Shown one piece after another: positions 17,086-26,545 of a stretch of 64,000 nucleotides of DNA. The DNA comes from Yokenella regensburgei ATCC 49455 (GTDB lineage: Bacteria > Pseudomonadota > Gammaproteobacteria > Enterobacterales > Enterobacteriaceae): contig NZ_JMPS01000032.1 of the NCBI RefSeq assembly GCF_000735455.1, positions 62,001 to 126,000 on the forward strand, written 5' to 3'. Numbering within the stretch: position 1 is the stretch's first letter; the number at the start of each line of letters is the position of its first letter. Made by a program: the position numbers and the translations under genes. The notes below the pieces were generated by a model. The model saw only the letters and a list, made by a program, of their open reading frames with translations. It searched no databases and was not told the DNA's origin.

Positions 17086-20000
17086 TTATGCGAAAATTCC
17101 GCAGATCAGCGCATGGCGAAGCAAATGCACTTTGTCATGAGCCGGGTTAATCGCCAACAGGCGCGTCATGACGTCCTCGCAGGCGGTGATATTTCCTTCG
17201 CCAAGGTAGCCAAGCGCCTCGATAAACAGGCAGTGCTGACGGTGGCGATGAGAAGGCGGCGTATCCAGCACCACCAGATCCGGCAGAGAGACCGCGAAGA
17301 AGTCAGCATCCGGAATGGCATCCTGATGCGCGCTCACCCATTCACCAAAGCCACGGAACAGACGTTCGGACTGCGCATGGTGGCCCAATGCCCGCAGCGC
17401 CATCCCCTGCCAGAAGAGATAATCCGCCGGCTGGTCGTTGTAATAGCGACCGGCGTCGAGGCTTCCGTCACCCAGGGACGCCTGACGGAAGTGATGCTGC
17501 GCAAGCTCCTGTTCTCCGGCCTGCAGAGCGCAATAGCCGAGCAGATACCAGATATCGTTGTCGGTTTGCCCCGGCAAACGCCCTTCGCCCAGGTTATGCG
17601 GGTAACGCAGCGCCGCGGTCAGCAGCGACTGCGCGGTGCCCCACTCCCCGACCGCTATCGCTTCCAGCGCCCGGTGCTGCTGGTTCAGCAGATACTGGCC
17701 CGTCACCTTCCCCTCGCCCCCTTCCCAGGGGTGGAACTCGCGCGCCTGCAACACCTGTGCCGCCGCCGCATAGTTGCCGCTGCCGTTCCACAGGCTCAGC
17801 AGTTCGGCGGTCAGATCGTCGCGCTTGAGCGCCACCGACTGCTTACTTTCCAGACGAGCCAGGCGAGTTTCCTTCGGCTCACCGAGCTGTTTGTTAAGGA
17901 AATCGAGTTCAAACAAGAAGCGGGCGTTATCCGGCTCAAGTTCTACCGCGCGCTGCATCGCCGCCTGCGCCTGACGAGCATCCTGATTTTTGTTCCAGGC
18001 ATAAATGCCGAGCAGACGATGAGCAGGTGCGAAGTCCGGACGCTGCTCAAGCGTTGCCCGCCAGCAGGTCACCGCAGCGTCATAGCGTCGTTTGCTGTAC
18101 CAGAAACAGCCGAGCAGATAGCGGGCGAAAGGTGCATCGTCCAGCGCCTGCAGCATCTGTACTTCATCAAGTGAGTTCGGGAAACGCACCCGGCTGCCGT
18201 GGCGGACTTCCGCTTCAGCGATGAGCTGCTGACGCACGCTGACTTCGTCCGTCAGCGACGCCTGCCAGAGAAGCGGCAGCGTCTCCGGGCTTTCGAGCGC
18301 GGCAAGCATTTCGCGAGCGGCAGCATACTGACCAAGAGAGCTCAGCCAGCCCGCCAGCAGACAGGCGTTAGCCCCGCGCTGCCCGGTAACGTTACGCAGC
18401 GCCGCAAGCGCCGATGCTTCACCGCTGATGGCCCAGCGGGCATAATAGAGCGTGTAGTTCAGAGGATATTGCTCAAGCGCACCGGCGATATACGTAAGCG
18501 CAGCGTCCTTGCTCTGCTGCTGCGCCAGAGCCAGCGCCTTCAGCCCCATCGCCAGCGTGTTGCTGCCGTTAAACTGCAGGCTCTGCTCAACATGCACCAG
18601 CGCCTCCTCCCAGTGGTTCGTCTTCGCTGCAAGACGCGCCAGCGACCACCAGGCCGCATCGCGGCAGTTCCCGCTCCAGCTGGCTTTGAAATAATGTTCA
18701 CGAGCCGTCGCATCGTCACCCTGGCGCTCCAGCGCCGCCGCCAGCAGCATACTGGCCTCGCCATCGCGTGGGTTTTTATTCAGACGATGCGCCCGCGCCA
18801 GCGCTGCTCGTGCGCATTGTTCCGCCAGCAGCCAGTCGGCGCTGTTCAGCGCCAGGGTGCCGAGCGCCACGTTATTGCGATAATCCTGCGGGTCCAGCTC
18901 CAGCGCTCGACGATAGTAATCTGCGGCAAAGCGGCTGGCGTGGTTGTATTGCTCCAGATGCTGACCAATGAAATAGAGCTCATCAAGGTTACTGATGTTT
19001 TCGGGCATCGCCGGGGCGCTGGCGGGATCCGGCAGCGGTGTTTCTTCTGCGATATGTTCCTGATAGTCAAGCAGCGTGTCGCCGTTTGCCGCGCGAACGC
19101 TGAGCGTCAGCCGCTGCGGCCAGCGGTCATCGAGGGTTTCCTGCCAGCTTTCACCCGGCTTAAGCGACAGCGCCGTTTCCCACAGCGGTGAATCATCGGC
19201 GCTGAGTTCGACCACAACGTCATTCAGCGGCGCAATGGCATAAACCCCGAGACGGAGCTGTCCCCCCTCACGCTCAAGTTTGATTGCCAGAGTGGTACTG
19301 GCGTTCTGCAACGTGCCCAGTTCGCTGTACGGCAGGAAGTTCTGCACAAAGACTTTCTCTTCATACGGGGCAAGCCAGGTGAAATCAGGCTGATTATCGG
19401 TGAAAACGCCGGTCATGAGCTCAATGTACGGGCCGTTCTCATCGGTCAGATTACGATCCCACGCCTGACCGAAGTCGCCGTAGCCCCATGACCACTGCTT
19501 TTTACCCGGAGAGATGTGGTGATCGGCGACGTGCAGCAGACCGCCGCGTTCGCCGTGGTGATAAGCACCCACGAAGTCGTAGTCGGATTTCTCCGCCATG
19601 TAGGAAGTCGGTACAGGGACGTTTTTGTAGCGGGAGATATCCACCCCGGCCGAGTAGTCCACCTTGTAGTAGGTGCCGGTCGCAATCGGAAACGCCGAGA
19701 CGTCGCGCTTGCCGTGGTCAAAGACCGCGGTAACGTCCGGTGGGAACACGCTCTGATGGTCGTCGCCCCCTTTCACCGCCGGGTTCGCCCACCACAGGAA
19801 GTGGCGCGGCGTGGCGTTGCCGTTGAACACTTTGCCGGTGATTTCAATCAGCGCTTTATCCGGGTAGAGCGTGAAGCCGGTCATTACCTGCAGGCCGCGC
19901 ATCGGTTCGGCCTCGCCCATCCACACCGTCTGCGCGCCGCCTTCACGGCTTTGGATAGTGAAATCGACCGGCATAAAGGTGGTCGGTCGATGGTGCTGTG

Positions 20001-20361
20001 GCCAGTTGAATTCGATACCGCCGGAGATCCATGGCCCCAGCAAACCGACCAGTGCCGGTTTCACAACTTCGTTGTAATAGACAAAATCGCGCTGCTGCAC
20101 CTTATCGAAGGCGCGATGAATGCGTCCGCCAAGCTCTGGTAACAGCATGACGCGAATAAAATCGTTCTCCATCCACACGGCCCGGTATTCGCGCATTTCG
20201 CGCTGGCCGGTCAGCGTATCGATAACGCCGTAGGGATAGACCGCGCCGGAAGAACCCTGATAAACGCGTTTTTCCAGAAACATCGGGTTGGTGTCTTCCG
20301 CCCCGGTTGTCCACGTGGGGAGTGAAAGCGTCTCCTGCCACACTTTTACTGAACCGTACAT
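17086..20361 (-). CDS. yphG: YphG, DUF5107 plus tetratricopeptide-repeat protein
   Basis: 1091 residues from the ATG at 20361, which has a GGAGAG ribosome site; a longer frame adds 21 residues of non-coding character. The N-terminal half (about 1-440) is the DUF5107 domain, a mutarotase-like beta-sandwich with conserved blocks such as WISGGIEFNWPQHHRPTTF and FLWWANPAV. From about 470 onward there are many TPR-type helical repeats (for example YYRRALELDPQDYRNN and RAVELEPDNARF). No signal peptide is seen, so it is cytoplasmic. Length and layout match E. coli YphG. Catalytic activity is unknown; a carbohydrate-active function is inferred from fold and context. Confidence 0.88.
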   Translation of the reverse strand: MYGSVKVWQETLSLPTWTTGAEDTNPMFLEKRVYQGSSGAVYPYGVIDTLTGQREMREYRAVWMENDFIRVMLLPELGGRIHRAFDKVQQRDFVYYNEVVKPALVGLLGPWISGGIEFNWPQHHRPTTFMPVDFTIQSREGGAQTVWMGEAEPMRGLQVMTGFTLYPDKALIEITGKVFNGNATPRHFLWWANPAVKGGDDHQSVFPPDVTAVFDHGKRDVSAFPIATGTYYKVDYSAGVDISRYKNVPVPTSYMAEKSDYDFVGAYHHGERGGLLHVADHHISPGKKQWSWGYGDFGQAWDRNLTDENGPYIELMTGVFTDNQPDFTWLAPYEEKVFVQNFLPYSELGTLQNASTTLAIKLEREGGQLRLGVYAIAPLNDVVVELSADDSPLWETALSLKPGESWQETLDDRWPQRLTLSVRAANGDTLLDYQEHIAEETPLPDPASAPAMPENISNLDELYFIGQHLEQYNHASRFAADYYRRALELDPQDYRNNVALGTLALNSADWLLAEQCARAALARAHRLNKNPRDGEASMLLAAALERQGDDATAREHYFKASWSGNCRDAAWWSLARLAAKTNHWEEALVHVEQSLQFNGSNTLAMGLKALALAQQQSKDAALTYIAGALEQYPLNYTLYYARWAISGEASALAALRNVTGQRGANACLLAGWLSSLGQYAAAREMLAALESPETLPLLWQASLTDEVSVRQQLIAEAEVRHGSRVRFPNSLDEVQMLQALDDAPFARYLLGCFWYSKRRYDAAVTCWRATLEQRPDFAPAHRLLGIYAWNKNQDARQAQAAMQRAVELEPDNARFLFELDFLNKQLGEPKETRLARLESKQSVALKRDDLTAELLSLWNGSGNYAAAAQVLQAREFHPWEGGEGKVTGQYLLNQQHRALEAIAVGEWGTAQSLLTAALRYPHNLGEGRLPGQTDNDIWYLLGYCALQAGEQELAQHHFRQASLGDGSLDAGRYYNDQPADYLFWQGMALRALGHHAQSERLFRGFGEWVSAHQDAIPDADFFAVSLPDLVVLDTPPSHRHRQHCLFIEALGYLGEGNITACEDVMTRLLAINPAHDKVHLLRHALICGIFA

Positions 20362-20475
20362 GCTGCTCTCCACTAAATAAAGTAAAGTGAAATGAATTGA
20401 TACGGCGAGTGTAGTGGGCAACATTGCGCAGGAAACAGGCGATGCTCACGCATTACAGTTAAGGGAGTTAAGTGT

Positions 20476-21672
20476 ATGTTGCGACCTGGTTTAAATAACG
20501 CCCGTGTACGGCAGGTAAACAAAGCGATTTTCCTGACCCACCTGTGGCGGGAAAAACAGCTCAGCAAGTCACAGCTGGCGCAGCTTACCGGGCTGTCTAT
20601 TCCGGCGGTGAGCAACATTCTGCAGGAGCTGATGGATGAGGGGCGCATCAGCCACTCGACGGAAAATCTCAGCGCCCGTGGCCTCAACAGCGGCAGCTTC
20701 CAGATCCCACTCACCGGTCCGTGGACCCTGTGTATGAACATTACGCCCACCAGCATTGAGAGCCAGCTCGCCGATGCGCGCCTGCTGCCGGTAGGAGAGC
20801 CGGGCCGTCAGTCGTTTAATGCCGAGTCGCCGCGGGAGCTTCTGGACAACATCGCCCAGCACTGGCGTCACTACCGCCAGCGCTATCCGGAGCAGCGCAT
20901 CAACCTCGCGCTTGGGGTTCATGGCCAGGTGGATCCGGTCACCGGCGTTTCGCAAACCATGCCGCAGGGGCGCTGGAAAACACCGGTGGAAATGAAGTAT
21001 CTGCTGGAGGAGCGCCTCGGCGTTCAGGTTCGTCTGGACAACGACTGCGTGATGCTGGCGCTGGCGGAGAAGTGGCAAAACCCGGCCGGGCTGCGGGATT
21101 TTTGCGTTATCAACGTCGATTACGGGATTGGTTCATCGTTCGTCATTCACGACCAGGTGTGGCGCGGGAGCCTCTATGGCAGCGGCCAGATTGGCCACAC
21201 CATCGTCGACCCGGACGGCAGCGCCTGCGACTGCGGCCGCTACGGTTGTCTGGAGACGGTCGCCTCGCTTAGTGCGTTGAAAAAGCAGGCGCGCGTATGG
21301 CTGAAAACGCAGCCCAACCCGGCTCTCAACCCGGATGCGCTGACCACCAGCGCGCTGCTTGAAGCCTGGCGCGGCGGCGACGTGCGGATTCAGGCATGGG
21401 TAGAGAATGCCGCCAATGCTGTCGGGCTCAGCCTGTATAACTTCCTTAATATTCTGAATATTAACCAGATCTGGTTGTATGGCCGCAGCTGTTCGTTTGG
21501 TGAGGAGTGGCTCCACACCATCATCCGGCAAATCGGCTTTAATCCCTTCGATCGGGATGACAGTCCTGGCAGCAAAGCCACGCGCATCAGCTTTGGCAAA
21601 CTGAGCCGTGCGCAGCAGATCCTGGGTATCGGCTATCTGTACGTCGAGTCACAACTTAATGATGAGGCGTAA
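20476..21672 (+). CDS. yphH: YphH, ROK-family transcription regulator
   Basis: 398 residues. An N-terminal winged helix (KSQLAQLTGLSIPAVSNILQ) is followed by a ROK sugar-kinase-like domain with the zinc motif CDCGRYGCLE near residue 255. It is divergent from yphG with a 114-base shared promoter region and lies upstream of the ABC transporter genes. It is therefore the likely repressor of both arms, released by a sugar or sugar phosphate. Length agrees with E. coli YphH. The kinase-like ATP site appears poorly conserved, as in other ROK repressors. Confidence 0.88.
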   Translation: MLRPGLNNARVRQVNKAIFLTHLWREKQLSKSQLAQLTGLSIPAVSNILQELMDEGRISHSTENLSARGLNSGSFQIPLTGPWTLCMNITPTSIESQLADARLLPVGEPGRQSFNAESPRELLDNIAQHWRHYRQRYPEQRINLALGVHGQVDPVTGVSQTMPQGRWKTPVEMKYLLEERLGVQVRLDNDCVMLALAEKWQNPAGLRDFCVINVDYGIGSSFVIHDQVWRGSLYGSGQIGHTIVDPDGSACDCGRYGCLETVASLSALKKQARVWLKTQPNPALNPDALTTSALLEAWRGGDVRIQAWVENAANAVGLSLYNFLNILNINQIWLYGRSCSFGEEWLHTIIRQIGFNPFDRDDSPGSKATRISFGKLSRAQQILGIGYLYVESQLNDEA

Positions 21673-22003
21673 TACTGACACTTCCCTTGTCTCGATTCAG
21701 TTCACAAATTAGAAACATTTTATCTCATGAACTGCCGTCAGACGGCAGTTCATGACTGCGACCTAAGCTAAATTTGATAACAAATTGTTAATTAAATGTT
21801 TAAATAACCGTTTAATGCAACATTAGTACCCATGATAAGAATAAGATTATCGCCAAATTTAACCAATATTTAACCATATATTTCCCATAAGATCACAACT
21901 TTGGGCATGCATCACATTCCTGAAAATCAGGATTCATTTCCACTTCCCTTCGTTGATAACCTCGCGTCCGTGACATGCCTCTGTCTCCCCAAAAGGTACA
22001 ACT
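21673..22003 (+). promoter_or_regulatory. yphH-transporter intergenic region
   Basis: This 331-base AT-rich gap holds a long palindrome close to the yphH stop (entered separately) and must carry the promoter of the binding-protein operon. I see loosely CRP-like half sites (for example GATCACAA at 21891 and ATCACATTCC at 21909) but no full consensus. No open frame looks real. Confidence 0.5.
21725..21755 (+). repeat. Perfect 15-bp inverted repeat downstream of yphH
   Basis: The arms TCATGAACTGCCGTC and GACGGCAGTTCATGA are separated by one base. As RNA it forms a 14-bp stem with a CAG loop. There is no run of T after either arm, so it is not a classic terminator. It could be a transcript-end or processing hairpin, or a DNA operator for a dimeric regulator. 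Confidence 0.8.
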
Positions 22004-22987
22004 ATGAAATTCAAACTCGCATTACTCAGTGCCACTCTGGTTTCTGCTTGCATGTTGTCCGGTCCATCCTTTGCGGCGGAAAAATATGAAATCGCGGTGG
22101 TGGCGAAAGTCACCGGTATTCCGTGGTTTAACCGTATGGAAACAGGTGTTAACGAAGCAGCGAAAAAGCTCGATGTTAACGCTTATCAGACAGGTCCTTC
22201 GACGCCTGACCCGGCGCAGCAGGTCAAGGTTATTGAAGACCTTATCGCCAAGAACGTTAACGCCATTATCGTGGTGCCGAACGATGCCAAAGTGCTTGAG
22301 CCGGTGCTGAAAAAAGCCCGCGATAAAGGCATTGTCGTGCTGACTCACGAATCTCCGGACCAGCAGATTGGTCAGTGGGATATCGAGACCATCGACAGCG
22401 AGAAATACGCGCAGGCTAACGTCGATGAGCTGGCGAAAGACATGGGGGGCAAAGGGGGTTACGCCATTTACGTTGGGTCGTTAACCGTGCCGCTGCACAA
22501 CGCGTGGGCCGATTCTGCAATTAAGTACCAGAAAGAGAAGTATCCGGAGATGTTTGAAGTGACTTCACGTCTGCCGGTGGCGGAGAGCATTGATAAGTCC
22601 TACTCCACCACGCTTGATCTGATGAAGACCTATCCGCAGATGAAAGGCATCATCGGCTTCGGTTCGCTCGGCCCTATCGGTGCCGGTCAGGCCGTACAGA
22701 AGAAACGGGCGAAGGATAAGGTCGCGGTTGTCGGCATTGCCATGCCTGGACAGGCGGCGCCTTACCTCGTTCGTGGCGACATCAAGAAAGCACTGCTGTG
22801 GGATCCAAAAGATGCAGGTTTCGCGCTGGTTACCGTGGCAGACCAGCTGCTGCAGGGTAAACCCGTCACTAAGGATCTGAGTATCGAAGGTTTAGGGAAA
22901 GCCGACGTCGACATGGAGAAGAAAGTGATCCGCTTTAACAAGATCCTCGAAGTCACCAAAGATAACGCACAATCACTCGGTTTCTGA
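22004..22987 (+). CDS. Periplasmic sugar-binding protein of an ABC transporter
   Basis: 327 residues. A signal peptide (MKFKLALLSATLVSACMLSG, then PSFAA) is followed by a type I periplasmic-binding domain (KVIEDLIAKNVNAIIVVPND; VVGIAMPGQAAPYLVRGDIK). It resembles the LsrB/RbsB group that binds pentoses or AI-2-like ligands. It is not the E. coli YphF protein. It is the first gene of the ABC-kinase-isomerase operon and is followed by two G+C-rich hairpins that probably give it higher expression than the membrane components. Confidence 0.9.
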   Translation: MKFKLALLSATLVSACMLSGPSFAAEKYEIAVVAKVTGIPWFNRMETGVNEAAKKLDVNAYQTGPSTPDPAQQVKVIEDLIAKNVNAIIVVPNDAKVLEPVLKKARDKGIVVLTHESPDQQIGQWDIETIDSEKYAQANVDELAKDMGGKGGYAIYVGSLTVPLHNAWADSAIKYQKEKYPEMFEVTSRLPVAESIDKSYSTTLDLMKTYPQMKGIIGFGSLGPIGAGQAVQKKRAKDKVAVVGIAMPGQAAPYLVRGDIKKALLWDPKDAGFALVTVADQLLQGKPVTKDLSIEGLGKADVDMEKKVIRFNKILEVTKDNAQSLGF

Positions 22988-23017
22988 GGCTTACTGCCCA
23001 CACCAGGGAACCACAAC

Positions 23018-23035
23018 GCCGGCCGTCCGGCCGGC
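23018..23035 (+). promoter_or_regulatory. G+C hairpin 1 between binding-protein and ATPase genes
   Basis: The palindrome GCCGGCCGTCCGGCCGGC (7-bp usable stem, 4-base loop) begins 31 bases after the binding-protein stop and lacks a T-tract. It is a probable 3'-stabilising or partially terminating structure. Confidence 0.7.
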
Positions 23036-23057
23036 AATCACTATCAGGACTCACATT

Positions 23058-23076
23058 AGCGCCCCCTCGGGGCGCT
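23058..23076 (+). promoter_or_regulatory. G+C hairpin 2 upstream of the ATPase gene
   Basis: A perfect 8-bp stem AGCGCCCC / GGGGCGCT with a CTC loop lies 17 bases before the ATPase ATG and just upstream of its ribosome site. It may act with hairpin 1 to lower downstream expression. Confidence 0.65.
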
Positions 23077-23092
23077 TGCAGGGGTATTGTCC

Positions 23093-24592
23093 ATGACAGA
23101 CACCACCGCATTTATCACTCTTGAGAATATCAGCAAGCAATTCCCGGGCGTGCTGGCGCTGGATAACGTCAGCCTGACGCTGAAAAAAGGTGAAGTTCAC
23201 TGTCTGGCAGGGCAGAACGGCTGCGGTAAGAGTACGATCATTAAAGTTATTTCCGGAGTGTATCATCCGGAGAAAGGGGCGCAGATCCAGCTTGACGGTA
23301 AACTGTTTCACCACCTGACACCGTCGCTGTCCGCCCATTACGGTATTCAGGTTATCTATCAGGATCTCTCGCTGTTCCCCAATTTTAGCGTCGCGGAAAA
23401 CATCGCCGTGAACCGGTATCTGCCGGGCGGTGATATCTGGGTACGCCCTGGTGCCATGAAAAAACAGGCACTGGCGGCGATGCAACGCATTGGCGTGAAC
23501 ATCGATCCAGATAAAAAAGTAGAAAAACTGTCGATTGCCGACCGCCAACTGGTCGCGATTTGTCGGGCGATTGCCGCCGACGCGCGTCTGGTCATAATGG
23601 ATGAACCCACCGCTTCCCTCACCCGCCAGGAGGTAAACGGCCTGCTGCGGGTGGTCAACGAACTTAAAGCCGCCGGTATTTGCGTGGTGTTTGTCAGCCA
23701 TCGTCTGGATGAGGTGATGGAAGTCGCAGACCGCATTAGCGTAATGCGCGACGGAAAACTGGTTGGCACCTGGCCGGCTCAGGATCTCGACAGCCACGAA
23801 CTGGCTTTCCTGATGACCGGACAGCGCTTCCACTACAGCCCGCTGCCGGAAAAACCGCTGGTTGATCAGCAGCCATTGCTGGAGCTGCGCGGTCTTAGCC
23901 GGAAAGGTAAATACCGTAATATCAATCTTCAGCTGAGACGCGGTGAGATTGTTTCCATCGTTGGCCTGCTGGGTGCCGGACGCACCGAGCTGTGCCTGAG
24001 CCTGTTTGGTATGACCCACCCGGAAAGCGGAGAGATGCGTATCGACGGCCTGCCGGTGACGCTTCGCAATAACCACGATGCTATCAAACACGGCATTGGC
24101 TACGTCTCGGAAGACCGGCTGACCCAGGGCCTTATCATGGAGCAGTCTATCTACGACAACACCATCGTGACGGTGTTCGACAAGCTCCATACCCGCAGCG
24201 GCCTGCTCGATCACCAGAAAGCGCAGACTCTTGTCGCTGATTTGATTCGCGAGCTGAATATTAAAGTCTCCGACCCACAGTTACCGGTAAAAACACTTTC
24301 CGGCGGTAACGCCCAGCGTATTGCTATCGCCAAATGGGTTGCCACAAAACCGCAGATCCTGATCCTCGACTCCCCTACCGTTGGCGTCGATATCGCCAAC
24401 AAAGAGGGGATCTATCAGATTGCCCGCAGCCTTGCCGAACAGGGTATGGCGGTGCTGATGATTTGCGATGAGATCCCGGAGGCCTATTACAACAGCCACC
24501 GCGTGCTGGTCATGCGCCGTGGTGAGCTGGTGGCGGAATTTAATCCTCATCGCTGCCGTGAAGAGGATATTGCTGAGGTGGTCAATGAATAA
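23093..24592 (+). CDS. Sugar ABC transporter ATP-binding protein (two-domain, RbsA type)
   Basis: 499 residues from the ATG at 23093; a TTG two codons earlier is less likely. Two ABC domains are present: the first has Walker A GQNGCGKST and VIMDEPTAS. The second has the degenerate P-loop GLLGAGRTEL typical of RbsA/MglA, plus LSGGNAQR and LILDSPTVGVD. It powers uptake with the two permeases that follow. The stop overlaps the first permease start by 8 bases. Relatives include LsrA and RbsA, and YphE of E. coli at greater distance. Confidence 0.93.
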   Translation: MTDTTAFITLENISKQFPGVLALDNVSLTLKKGEVHCLAGQNGCGKSTIIKVISGVYHPEKGAQIQLDGKLFHHLTPSLSAHYGIQVIYQDLSLFPNFSVAENIAVNRYLPGGDIWVRPGAMKKQALAAMQRIGVNIDPDKKVEKLSIADRQLVAICRAIAADARLVIMDEPTASLTRQEVNGLLRVVNELKAAGICVVFVSHRLDEVMEVADRISVMRDGKLVGTWPAQDLDSHELAFLMTGQRFHYSPLPEKPLVDQQPLLELRGLSRKGKYRNINLQLRRGEIVSIVGLLGAGRTELCLSLFGMTHPESGEMRIDGLPVTLRNNHDAIKHGIGYVSEDRLTQGLIMEQSIYDNTIVTVFDKLHTRSGLLDHQKAQTLVADLIRELNIKVSDPQLPVKTLSGGNAQRIAIAKWVATKPQILILDSPTVGVDIANKEGIYQIARSLAEQGMAVLMICDEIPEAYYNSHRVLVMRRGELVAEFNPHRCREEDIAEVVNE

Positions 24593-25574
24593 CGCACGTT
24601 TTTCACGCCTTTTGGGGCATCACGAATTCTGGCTCGGCCTGCTGGTGGTTGCGCTTGCCGTGGGCCTGAGTGCGGGCACCGACGAGTTTTTATCACTCGG
24701 TAACCTGACGGATGTTGCCACCAGCTATGCCATTCTTGGCATTCTCGCCTGTGGGCTGTTTGTGGTGCTGATTTCAGGTGGAATCGATATCTCCTTCCCG
24801 GCAATGACCGCTATCGCCCAGTACGTAATGGCAACCTGGGTGATTGCCCACGGGGGTAATTTTGCGCTGGCGCTGCTGATTGCCGTGGGCGTCGGGCTGC
24901 TGCTGGGGCTGGTGAACGGTTTTCTGGTGTACTGGCTGCGCGTCCCGGCGATCATCATTACTATCGCCACGCTTAACGTCTATTACGGCATGCTGGTGTA
25001 CGTGACCAAGGGCACCTGGCTGTACGGTTTCCCGGACTGGTTTATGACCGGCATCAACTGGTTCTCCTTCACCGCAGCGGATGGTTATGACTACGGTCTG
25101 ACGCTGCCCCTGCTGTGCCTTGCGGGCACCATTATCTTCACTGCCGTACTGATGAACCGCACCCGTCTCGGACGGCAGATTTACGCCATGGGCGGCAACC
25201 GCGACGCCGCCTCACGTTTAGGGCTGAACCTGCTAAAGCTGCATTTTTGTGTGTATGGCTATATGGGGATCCTCGCCGGGATTGCCGCTGTAGTACAGGC
25301 GCAGATAACCCAGTCGGTGGCCCCTAACTCACTGCTTGGCTATGAGCTGACGGTGCTGGCGGCGGTGGTGCTGGGTGGAACCAGTATGAGCGGCGGGCGT
25401 GGTACGCTCATCGGCACGCTGCTTGGCGTTATCCTGCTGGCCTTCCTGCAAAATGGTCTGACGCTGCTCGGCGTCTCGTCTTACTGGCACACGGTTTTCA
25501 GTGGCGCCATTATCCTGGTCAGCATCAGCGCCACGGCCTGGAATGAAAAACGCAAACTTGCAAGGGAGCTCTGA
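24585..25574 (+). CDS. Sugar ABC transporter permease 1
   Basis: 329 residues from the ATG at 24585, inside the end of the ATPase gene, with GAGGTGG as ribosome site; the longer frame is a shadow of that gene. About 9-10 membrane segments of the branched permease (BPD_transp_2) family, with conserved GGIDISFPA and AAVVLGGTSMSGGRGTLIGT motifs. It forms the membrane channel with permease 2, which starts one base after its stop. The AraH/RbsC-like family identifies it as a monosaccharide importer subunit. Confidence 0.92.
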   Translation: MNNARFSRLLGHHEFWLGLLVVALAVGLSAGTDEFLSLGNLTDVATSYAILGILACGLFVVLISGGIDISFPAMTAIAQYVMATWVIAHGGNFALALLIAVGVGLLLGLVNGFLVYWLRVPAIIITIATLNVYYGMLVYVTKGTWLYGFPDWFMTGINWFSFTAADGYDYGLTLPLLCLAGTIIFTAVLMNRTRLGRQIYAMGGNRDAASRLGLNLLKLHFCVYGYMGILAGIAAVVQAQITQSVAPNSLLGYELTVLAAVVLGGTSMSGGRGTLIGTLLGVILLAFLQNGLTLLGVSSYWHTVFSGAIILVSISATAWNEKRKLAREL

Positions 25575-25575
25575 G

Positions 25576-26529
25576 ATGAAAACGTTCGCCAGATTATTAC
25601 CCGGTGATGCCATCATCCGCCTGCAGTGCGTGATCATTATTGTCGTTGCCGTCGCCTTTTCACTGCTGCTGGGTGGCCGCTTCTTCAGCGTTGCCAATTT
25701 CCAGTCCATCAGCTCGCAGCTGCCGATTCTGGGCATGCTGGCGCTGGGGATGGGGGTGACCATGCTGACCGGCGGGATCAACCTGTCGATCATCGCCGGA
25801 GCCAACGCCTGTTCGCTGGCGATGGCAGCGGTCATTGTCATACAGCCGGATAACCCACTGTTTATCGTCCTCGCGCTGCTCGCTGGCCTGCTGGTGGCGG
25901 TCGCTATCGGCACCCTGAACGGCGCGCTGATTGCCTGGGTGGGCGTCTCGCCGATTCTTGCCACGCTCGGTACCATGACGCTGATTTCCGGGCTTAACAT
26001 TCTGCTCTCTAACGGCACCGTCATCTCCGGCTTCCCGGCGGTTATTCAGTTCTTCGGCAGTGCAATGGTGCTGGGTATTCCCGTCGCGCTACTGCTGTTC
26101 TTACTGGTCGCGGTGCTGTTGTGGGTACTGCTGGAGCACACCACACTTGGGCGCAGCCTGTATCTGGTAGGCTCGAACGAACAGGCCACCCGCTACAGCG
26201 GCGTCAACACCGTCCGCGTGCAGATTGCTGTGTATATCATTTCGGCGCTGATGGGCTGGGTGGCGGCCATTCTGATGATGGCAAAATTCAACTCTGCTAA
26301 AGCGGGTTACGGCGAATCTTACCTGCTGGTCACCATCCTTGCCTCCGTGCTGGGCGGCATCAATCCAGACGGCGGATTTGGCCGGGTGATTGGTCTGGTG
26401 CTGGCCTTGATTGTGCTGCAAATGCTGGAAAGCGGCTTTAATTTGCTGGGGATCAGCAGCTATCTGACCATGGCGCTGTGGGGCGCTGTGCTGATCCTCT
26501 TTATCGCATTACAGAATCGTAAAGCCTGA
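25576..26529 (+). CDS. Sugar ABC transporter permease 2
   Basis: 317 residues from the ATG at 25576. Same branched permease family as the preceding gene (GGINLSIIAGANA; ASVLGGINPDGGFGRVIG), with about 8-10 membrane segments. A heterodimeric permease pair is the Lsr-type arrangement, in contrast to the single YphD of E. coli. The stop is 16 bases before the kinase gene, so all components are likely on one transcript. Confidence 0.92.
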   Translation: MKTFARLLPGDAIIRLQCVIIIVVAVAFSLLLGGRFFSVANFQSISSQLPILGMLALGMGVTMLTGGINLSIIAGANACSLAMAAVIVIQPDNPLFIVLALLAGLLVAVAIGTLNGALIAWVGVSPILATLGTMTLISGLNILLSNGTVISGFPAVIQFFGSAMVLGIPVALLLFLLVAVLLWVLLEHTTLGRSLYLVGSNEQATRYSGVNTVRVQIAVYIISALMGWVAAILMMAKFNSAKAGYGESYLLVTILASVLGGINPDGGFGRVIGLVLALIVLQMLESGFNLLGISSYLTMALWGAVLILFIALQNRKA

Positions 26530-26545
26530 TTTCAGGAGAAGAATT

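Noticed and set aside
21880-21925. CRP-like half sites upstream of the sugar-binding-protein gene
   Set aside because: Only isolated TCACA halves; no TGTGA-N6-TCACA arrangement that I could fit, so not listed as an operator.
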